DNA from: Gryllus longicercus
Taxonomy: Eukaryota > Arthropoda > Insecta > Orthoptera > Gryllidae
Assembly: GCA_038098605.1 (NCBI GenBank)
Contig: JAZDUA010000010.1
Location: 7,053,501-7,117,500 of the forward strand
Reading direction: 5' to 3'
DNA length: 64,000 nt
Shown: one piece after another, positions 57,201 through 64,000 of the stretch
Layout of the letters: each line of letters starts with the position of its first letter
Numbering within the stretch: the stretch's first letter is position 1
Made by a program: the position numbers and the translations under genes
The notes under the pieces: generated by a model
Told to the model about the DNA's origin: nothing
The model's database searches: none
The model's input: the letters and a program-made list of their open reading frames with translations, nothing else

Positions 57201-57420
57201 GCACCCGTCAAAAGGATAACCTACACGTTCCCCACTCTGAAACTACACTTTATCAAAAAAGTACCCTAATAGAGGGCTTTACACTTTACAACTAACTAGG
57301 CAATGATATCACAGACATAAACACAATTCATACATTTAAAAGTAAATTGAAAGCTTTCCTGCTTAACAACATGTTCTACAGTGTAAAGGAATATTCAAAT
57401 TACATTTCCCTTAAAAAATA
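54231..57420 (+). pseudogene. LINE with endonuclease, chimeric with a Penelope fragment
   Basis: The family of 1-870 and 5,000-6,860. Bases 54,231-54,850 may be the decayed 5' leader or ORF1. APE-type endonuclease lies at 54,870-55,260 (IILLCTYRPSTKR; IVECGDFNIDFLVES with the GDFN box; LGYSDHDAEIL with the SDH box). The linker (NSWITQGIRTSCKKT) is near 55,490 and FFPDTFKTAKIFYKK near 56,070. The next expected boxes (NYRPIS, FLDLSKAFD) are missing, and a Penelope-type fragment takes their place (56,120-56,465). LINE sequence resumes at CGVPQGSILGPILFLIYIND near 56,478 and ILFADDTNIIII near 56,563, then the C-terminal region at 56,754-57,176 (FLGLTIQENLKWN; LKYGIIFRGN; LRILPLPCMYIFE) and the end near 57,400. 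Frame breaks occur throughout; inactive. Confidence 0.85.
56120..56465 (+). pseudogene. Penelope-like GIY-YIG endonuclease fragment
   Basis: Reads VYSLNCHDCEAKCIGQTG, stop, then TFNTSIKEHIHPWKQ and SHFANHLFPDRPYI, which fits the GIY-YIG endonuclease of Penelope-like elements (VYKLxCxDCxxxYIGQTGRxFxxRxxEH). A frame-shifted tail reads ILEIENQYHTILALENLHIH, as in Penelope C-termini. It has stops and lies between two blocks of LINE sequence without an obvious target duplication. Confidence 0.75.
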
Positions 57421-57735
57421 TAAATAAATAAGAATTTCTTATTCCATTAGACTTTCTGTTTCATGTGAACTGTTTCAAGCTGAAGCAAAGAAAAAAGAAC
57501 TGCATATCGCATCCTGTGAAATAGAAGGAGAATAGAAGAAAAAAACTGGTCAAAACTTGCCTCCTCACCATTCCAAGTTATAAATATAGAATGAACTACT
57601 ATTGTTAAATTTGATGTAGTTGCAAACGTAATTGATATGTATCATTAATGTAATTATTATTAATGTCAATTGTTATATTATTAATGTTAATTATTAGCAG
57701 ATAATTTATCTACTGTATAATATCTTAATCTAACT
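57421..57735. other. LINE 3' UTR, AT-rich part
   Basis: Noncoding, with ATT-rich stretches, lying between the last LINE coding piece and its conserved tail. Confidence 0.5.
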
Positions 57736-57960
57736 GTAACAAGTATTGTATTTCTAGGCCAATGACCCCCATCTCGCTCAGGTTTTGTTCAGTTTCCCTG
57801 GTCCTTTGAGCAAATGCTGAGATGGCCCCTTGTTTGCTCCTGAACAGTAATATAACTTCGCTCTCTCCACCCAAGGCATCATATTGACTCGTCATCCACG
57901 ATTGTAATTATATATGTGACTCAATAAATATTATTATTATTACTATTATTATTATTATAC
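57736..57960 (+). repeat. LINE 3' UTR tail with hairpin and (ATT)n
   Basis: Contains gtaacaagtattgta, caatgacccccatctcgctc, ccctggtcc and gctgagatggccccttg, the same tail as at 4,185. It ends in aataaatatt and an ATT microsatellite at 57,928-57,957. Confidence 0.85.
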
Positions 57961-59040
57961 ACCACTCCCACACCGCACTCCCCCTGGGCAGCATAACAGA
58001 CACCGCACCGCACCGCACCCAGGCCATTACCCTTCTCCACCCCACGGCCGGGTACTTAAGCCCCTTGGCTCGCCCGGGCCCTCGTAGTCGTTTTTTATTC
58101 ACTCATTATTTCATTCACTTTTCTTGTAGTATTAAATGACTTAACACCCCCTATTCTTTCTTTCGGTTCTTGTAATGTTGAATATATTTTCTAAAAATTG
58201 TAACTTATTAGTAATCTTTTAATTACAATTTTGTTGTCAAACCAAAACAAATATTCACGTTTTAATGTTTTTCTTCTTGTGCTAGAAAACTGCTGATGAT
58301 GGCTAAGCCATCGAAATCTGCTATTCTAATAAATAATATTGTTGGCAATGACGACTCATAATTATTTTATTTTATAATCTGTCCAACATAAAATCATATG
58401 ACAATAAATACTTCAAAACAGTGCTTTAATATCATGTGATTCATGAATGTCCATACGAGATAACAGAATTGATATAATACTGATTTCTGTTGAAATTAAC
58501 CACATATGCTACGAGAGTGACTATTCATTGTTCCCTTCATTCATTTCAAGAAGGGATTGTACTATTAGTTTTATAGTAAATGTTCCACGTTATTGTATGA
58601 AATATTTACTACATATGTAAGATTTACATTTATTATTAACATCAATAATTTAAGTTAATCTAATTATTACTGTAGAAAAGTTAAAAACATATGTCAATGT
58701 ATCGTAATCTCCTACTTGTTTATTAGCAGGACATTAACAACAACCACTTAATGTCTTAATGTTATTTTTAATTTCTTAAGGAGACTTTTGTGTATAAAAT
58801 AATGGAAATAATTTTATTGTTGGTTGTACGTACTTACAAGTTTTATTATTAATCATGTACTTTATCAAGTTACTGAAAACTAATTGAATTGAAGGTTTAT
58901 TGTAATAATTTTCATACACTTAACACGTAATATCTCCTGCAACTGTACACTAATAAAATTGTTTCTGTAGTTAATGAAATTCCAAACAAAAACGTAGGCC
59001 CTCATTCTTACTGTAATTTAATTTAATTGCTAGATATACT
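57961..59040 (+). repeat. Unassigned repeat with a hammerhead-like hairpin
   Basis: CTGATGATGGC-taa-GCCATCGAAATC at about 58,292-58,317 forms a perfect ATGGC/GCCAT helix between CTGATG and CGAAA. It resembles motifs in Penelope-like element terminal regions. The rest of the interval is AT-rich without a gene. Confidence 0.4.
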
Positions 59041-59670
59041 TTGCTTGATACTTTTTGTCAATTTATAAGCAATACAAATTATTCTTATTCTTATTATTAT
59101 ACCCCATTATTATATACCATATCAAATGCCCCATTCTCTCTGATTGGTACAATACCAAATAAACCATTGGTCACTATAATTTGCACAATTGCAAATTCAC
59201 TAGGGTTCCTGACGACAGCAGTCATTTCAAAGCACATAGTGACTCAATCTACAAATTACATTCTTATAATTTTCGATCATCTACGTTATTATATTGGTAC
59301 ATACTATTTTACAAGTAGGATTAACATTACTTATTACAATTATTTTGACTTATTACTTTTATTATCACTTATTTTTATCATCAGTATTTTAATAATAAAG
59401 TAACCTACAGTTTATTAGTGCTGCCAGTCGCAAATTCACCCAATGAAATATGTTATAAAACAATGATCAAAGGTGTTGAATGAAAGATGTTTTTACATTA
59501 TCGATACTGCTTACACAGTTCAGAGGAAGTATTGTAATGCTGTGGGGGAAAAACTCGAATTTTCGACAGGAAAACTATTGTTGGGCCCTGGTAACGAAAA
59601 AGTTGTTTGTTAATTAAAAAGTAAAAAAATATAGCCATTTCTCTACTAATCTTGTAAGATTTTTGGGTTG
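59041..59670. other. AT-rich DNA; 120-codon frame probably chance
   Basis: A plus-strand frame at 59,041-59,403 is rich in Ile, Leu, Tyr, Thr and Ser, as expected from AT-rich sequence. It shows no domain. A block at 59,560-59,600 (ggccctggtaacgaaaaa) matches repeat W. Confidence 0.35.
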
Positions 59671-60244
59671 ATCCCGGGATGTTGGTGTCGGTCACTGAAC
59701 CTTCGGTTCCTTCGGTTCACTGATTCGGTTCACTAATCTCGTGATTCACAAGGTTAAAGTTTCGCGGCAACCGAGCAGTTTGAATTGTGGAGGCTTTCTT
59801 GAAAAGTGCTTTCTTATAAAAGTGAATTGGTAATTATGCGTTGGATAGACTCAAGGTTGTTTATAGTGAACGCGAGGGCCGAAGGCCCGAGCCTCGCCGT
59901 GACTTGGATCCGGGCGAGCGAAGCGAGAGGACTTGCCTTTGAAAGTAAATTTGCATTTCTCTGCGGCGGACAAAGTGATTGAAGTGAAGAATACAAGTAC
60001 AAATTTTGTGGCGTGGATTTGTTTTTTTTTGCCATTTCAAGTCCCTTTTTAATTGTTTTGTGTGTCTACCGAGATGGAAGGTATAAATTCAGGTATAAAT
60101 TCAGGTGAGTGTTGAATAGAAATTATAATTCTTGCGATAACATAGTGACCATTAGAACATGCGAACAATAAACAAGGATTCAGTTCAGTGAGTCGATTCC
60201 CCTCTAGTGAACCGCTTCAGTGACCGACACCAACATCCCGGGAT
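59671..60244 (+). mobile_element. DNA transposon relic with perfect 29-bp inverted ends
   Basis: The ends 59,671-59,699 and 60,216-60,244 are exact inverted repeats of 29 bases, each beginning with the palindrome atcccgggat. Subterminal ttcggttc repeats follow the left end. Inside, a CpG-rich leader leads to accgagATGGAAGG near 60,073, an open MEGINSGINS and a GTGAGT donor (about 60,103), which looks like a first coding exon cut short by the right end. It may be an internally deleted transposon that kept its promoter and first exon. No clear target duplication; superfamily unknown. Confidence 0.7.
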
Positions 60245-60449
60245 ATACCGATTTTTGGTCTCCCACTTCCATTGTAGCGGGGAGAGGAGTTGGGGGCTAT
60301 TATTTCGTCGCTAGTAGTGCATGTACTAAGTACTTTGTTAACTTACCTTAAATATTTTGCACTACTGGAAATGTACACAAAATTTTACACAACTGTTTTC
60401 CCATAGTAGCAGCATTCATGGGGAGTACATTACTATAATATCAAGCAAA

Positions 60450-61020
60450 TTGTAGTTCGTTCGTTGATGCAAACTATTTTCTACTACTTGGGAGCGAAAA
60501 CTTCAAAGTATTATTACTGTCAAATATTGACGAATACCATTGTTTCTATACAGTCTTTCATTCATATCGTTTCACATGCAGTTTAACGATGGCTAAAGTC
60601 GCGAGGATTCCAGAGCTCAAAACTACGTGCGCACTTCCACGCCATTTGCTCGTTCTACAAACGCCTTGAAGAACTGCACTTCACACGACAGAAATCATAA
60701 TAAAATTACACTTTCATACTCACCTTTACAACGTTTCCTGCACGGAATTCGCTGCTCTCTGTACGCGAGGCCGTGAAAACGTTACACCGTAACACTCTTC
60801 ACTCTTCAATTTCCGCGACTGCAGTTGCTAAGCTTGCATTGGAGACCACACACAGAACAATTCAGAAACGAATCGTGCAGGCACGTGGTCACAGACTGCC
60901 GCTGTACATTACGCTTCGTCCCACGTGACTTCACAACTACGTCTTTGTCAGAACTCAAGCTACCAACTCAAGCGAGCAAAATGTCTTGCAATCTGTCATT
61001 CGTGCAGCACCAATATTTAG
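60450..61020 (-). promoter_or_regulatory. Promoter/first-exon-like module, copy B
   Basis: Paralogue of 10,700-11,240 (see there). The minus strand has gaagtcacgtgggacgaagc (E-box), a CpG-bearing leader and gtgcaggaaacgttgtaaag followed by a GTGAGT donor near 60,737. It is on the same strand as, and 13 kb upstream of, the ankyrin coding exon, so it could be that gene's first exon; this is position-based inference only. Confidence 0.35.
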
Positions 61021-61295
61021 CAGTGACGGTTACTCAATGGAAGCTAGGGTAGCGGTGCTTCCCTAGAACAATGTGACTTATTACTAAATTCAGTTTCTCT
61101 GTTAATAGCATGGCAATGTGTTTCCAATCTGATGAAATCAGCGCAATGCTCATAGAATACTAGATGTCCGCGTGCTATCGCCAGAACAGCCCACATGCCA
61201 CCGCTGCCACAGTGGGTTAGAATCTTGAAAACGTGGCCAAAAAGAGAAACAAAAGTTTCTAGATCGAAATTTTGGACTATCAGGTTAGCTACAGT

Positions 61296-61857
61296 CAGGG
61301 GCGGATTAATATTTTTGCCGCCTCTAGGCACATCAAATTTGCCGCCCCCTGTTTAAAATTAATGTTACATTTCTAATTGTAACGTTTCAGTAACAATTCC
61401 TCATTAATTTAAACGTTTTAACTTTAAAAGTGACATTATATTTGCACATTGTTTTCATAAATTAAATAATTTTTTTGGATTAGCTAATTTTGGATATAAA
61501 CTGTATCTTCATAGCAAGTAACGTTCAACATTATTAACGTTTCAACACTGAAACCTTAACATTAAAAGGAAACTAAAACATGACAACTAGAATTGCAACA
61601 TGTTTTCTTACGTCAACGGGCCTTACTTTCAGATTCATATACTTTTGAAATCATAAGGTATACTCTAATGAAGTAGACAAATAAATAGCTTGTATTAAAT
61701 ATGAATATGATATTTATAAAATAAAAATATGATTTATGCTGTTATAGTTTTTAGAGAACCTAAATTTGTTTTAGAAAATATCAAGAAAATTTTGCGCCTT
61801 TGAAAACTTGCCGCCGTAGGCACGTGCCTACTGTGCCTATGCGTAAATCCACCTCTG
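61296..61857. mobile_element. hAT MITE, copy 2 (562 bp)
   Basis: Reversed relative of 14,370-14,928. Ends are caggggcggattaa and taaatccacctctg, flanked by a perfect 8-base duplication, GCTACAGT (61288-61295 and 61858-61865). No transposase. Confidence 0.93.
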
Positions 61858-61865
61858 GCTACAGT

Positions 61866-63159
61866 AAAGTTGGAACTAATGAATGCCGGTTGTGCGCTTG
61901 ATGAGCTGTTCATTTTGTCTGTTATATTTCAGGTCAAATGCGGCAATTTATTGTTAGCATGAATTACTTGGATTTCTATCTCGTATTGTTAGCGATGCGT
62001 GCAGCCTTCCAAGCCAGTAGCGGCTCCAGGCACAATTTTGAAGGGGAATATTTGGAGACAAAATTCTTGAATGGGAAGTGGAGGGGCGGTGGAAACAACT
62101 GTAGACTATGGATAAATTTAATATTCGAGAAACCAATCCTATTTTGACATTCTTTATATTTCAGTAGATGTATACCCTCAACCCCAAGCTCTCAGTCTGA
62201 CGAGGCAACAAAAAAGATGTGAAATTTATTCTCAAAATTCCCTACCTGAAGTCCTGCCATTCTTTTTTGTCTTTTTTCTTCCAAATGAGGGAAGTATGAT
62301 GTGTGTGAATAATCCAAACCAAAGCAAATTGTTATTGGGAGTTAACTTAAAAATATTCAGATTTTTAGAAATTGAAGCACACCAAAACATACACCACCAA
62401 ACACACCAAAACATACGCCAAAACTTATTGCGGAAACTCATCAATCAGATTTTCAATTGTTTGGTTGTAAGGAGCATTACTCTTACAAGAGATTCAAAAT
62501 CCAGTCAAACTGTTGCTGAGAAAGCATGTGATTAATGAGTTCTCGATGAGGATATAATCTTTTTTTTTAAAGAAGTAGGTTTCAGTCAATTACTTAGAAG
62601 AGTTTTAATTTAATGGTTTGTTTTAAGAATATTTTGTTTTGATATCTACTTTTTTTAATTAATTTTGTTTTATTTAGCATATGTTTGACACTGGAACATA
62701 ATTTATTTATTCTTGAATTGCAACTTTTACACCATAGTACTTTCATGGTGGTTTTGTCAGGGAAGTCATGTTGCATCAATATGTAAAAATGCAAACCAAT
62801 GTTGCATTTACTACAGAAATACAAGTACACTACATTGTACTTCGCATGTGCTGGTGCTTAGGATACCTAGTTTGTATCTGATATTTTAAAGAAAAAATTA
62901 TTGCATTGAGAAATACATTTTTACATGTCCCAGGGTCATTTTCAAGGTATTTGTTGACAAACTTAGCAAATTTCCCCCTTCTGAAACAAATTAATGATTG
63001 CTAAATCCAATTCTGTGGAACTCCCAATTATCAAAGAAAACAAAGAAAAATATATGCAGTACCTTAATAGAAAGTATTGTCAAATATGGCTTGGAAGTAT
63101 GGGAACTAACCCCAAAAAAAACAAAAAAAGATAATTGACTATTCAAATTGACTTTTTGA
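61866..63159. other. No clear gene
   Basis: AT-rich. A stretch near 62,016 (gccagtagcggctccaggcac) resembles a hAT terminus like that at 11,546, but no partner end was found. All frames are short. Confidence 0.35.
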
Positions 63160-63490
63160 GACAAAGTTGCAGAATATCTCATTTACACCACATACGCAAT
63201 GAAGAAATAAAAGTAAATGGAAATTCAAAAGGATATAATAAATACTGTAGAACGAAAACAGCTTCATTGGTATGGACATCTGCTGAGAAAGCCAGAATTG
63301 AGGTGGCCCAAACAAGTATATAAATGAATACCTCCGTACATACAGATACCTCTGGAATCTTTACATCTGGCGATGTTTCTCAGTTCCTCTTTTCCAGCCT
63401 TCTCTATCCATTACATCTTCCTCTGTCAGATTTTTAGTTGCCATCACAGCCTGTATTTGTTGTTTCCATGGGGTTGATGGTGTACCCCGT
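63160..63490. pseudogene. LINE C-terminal fragments in opposed orientations
   Basis: Plus strand 63,195-63,330: HIRNEEIK, then in another frame VERKQLHWYGHLLRKPELRW, the 'KLRWFGHVxRMP' region near the end of many LINE ORF2 proteins. Minus strand 63,490-63,365: GTPSTPWKQQIQAVMATKNL followed by a DREGWKR end, the piece that normally comes next. The two pieces therefore face each other. Confidence 0.65.
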
Positions 63491-63509
63491 AACCATTGAA
63501 GAAAATAAA

Positions 63510-64000
63510 AAGCAAAAATCACAAATCATGGATAACAAACGGAATCAAAACATCATGTGAAACGAAATGAATCCTGCCTGAAATAATCATTCACCATGAA
63601 TGTAGTTCTGATTTCATTGCTTATTACAAAACATACAAAAGTACTATCTTGAAGAAAGTAATTAAACAGGCCGATCTGTTAATGGATGATCAATGCATTG
63701 CCAAAGCACAAAACAAAACAAAAGCAATGTGCAACATTGTGAAAAATATTTTTATAAATCAAATGAAAAACAAATTCTCTACAAGACTGTATAATATCCC
63801 TGACACCCTCATTAAACATACTGCAACAAACATAATAGAACCACTCTCTCACTTTTGTAATCACTCCTTAATGATAGGTATCTTCCTAGAAATTCTCAAA
63901 AAAGCAAACCTTAAGCCACTATTCAAAAAAGGCAGCGCTCATAATCTCGTGAATTGTAGACCAATATCCTTACTATCTGGATTCTCAAAAATTCTAGATA
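63510..64000 (+). pseudogene. LINE reverse transcriptase, cut by the window end
   Basis: Linker-like IKTSCETK near 63,540, then QNKTKAMCNIVKNIFINQMK near 63,710, and KPLFKKGSAHNLVNCRPISL with SGFSKILD at the right edge. This is the linker and the first reverse-transcriptase boxes of the family at 54,231-57,420. The part between is shortened. It probably continues beyond the window. Confidence 0.85.

Noticed and set aside
59041..59403. 120-codon hydrophobic frame as a small membrane protein
   Set aside because: Composition follows the AT bias; no motif, splice sites or repeat conservation.

Overview
The window looks like nuclear DNA of an insect. It is AT-rich, has spliceosomal introns with GT..AG ends, and is packed with insect-type transposons: several LINE families, BEL/Pao, Tc1-like, hAT, Penelope-like elements and tRNA-derived SINEs. 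One host gene is of a clearly insect type, an olfactory-type ionotropic receptor exon. The transposon mix resembles large genomes such as those of termites, cockroaches, stick insects or locusts, but that placement is inference. Most open frames in the window are transposon debris or chance. LAYOUT. 1-870: broken LINE. About 1,015-2,460 (+): the most unusual gene-like unit, a promoter-like stretch followed by a chain of very short exons (36, 66, 54 and 66 bases) with good splice signals that join into one open frame. 2,860-7,700: SINE and LINE pieces, including a SINE (5,216-5,622) inserted in a minus-strand LINE. 7,700-10,700: AT-rich, no gene seen. 10,700-11,240 (-): promoter/first-exon-like module with a paralogue at 60,450-61,020. 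11,546-16,850: hAT remnant, old repeat X with a nested fold-back retroelement, hAT MITE with perfect 8-bp target duplication. 16,860-19,340: microsatellites, SINE pieces and a 28-bp minisatellite with a palindrome in every unit. 19,600-25,140: dispersed AT-rich repeats, MITEs, 37-bp minisatellite. 25,144-29,429: tandem duplication of 2.14 kb, each copy holding a LINE 3' end and a possible two-exon gene that is open only in copy 2. 29,430-35,200: second copy of repeat X and other repeats. 35,230-41,165: BEL/Pao, Jockey-like, Tc1-like and a fairly complete but dead LINE. 42,726-43,111 (+): ionotropic receptor exon with one frame break. 45,580-47,559 (-): the only long intact gene, a 659-residue coiled-coil plus ankyrin-repeat protein whose coding exon follows a strong 3' splice site. 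48,000-58,000: two more LINE copies, one with a Penelope GIY-YIG fragment in place of part of its reverse transcriptase, plus a second fold-back retroelement. 58,000-64,000: TIR element with a possible first exon, the second promoter-like module, the second hAT MITE, and a LINE running off the window. HOW IT WORKS TOGETHER. There is no operon logic. Probably three host loci (microexon gene, ionotropic receptor exon, ankyrin gene) are scattered in transposon-rich intergenic DNA. The promoter-like module at about 61 kb is on the same strand as the ankyrin gene and upstream of it, so it could supply that gene's first exon; this is untested.
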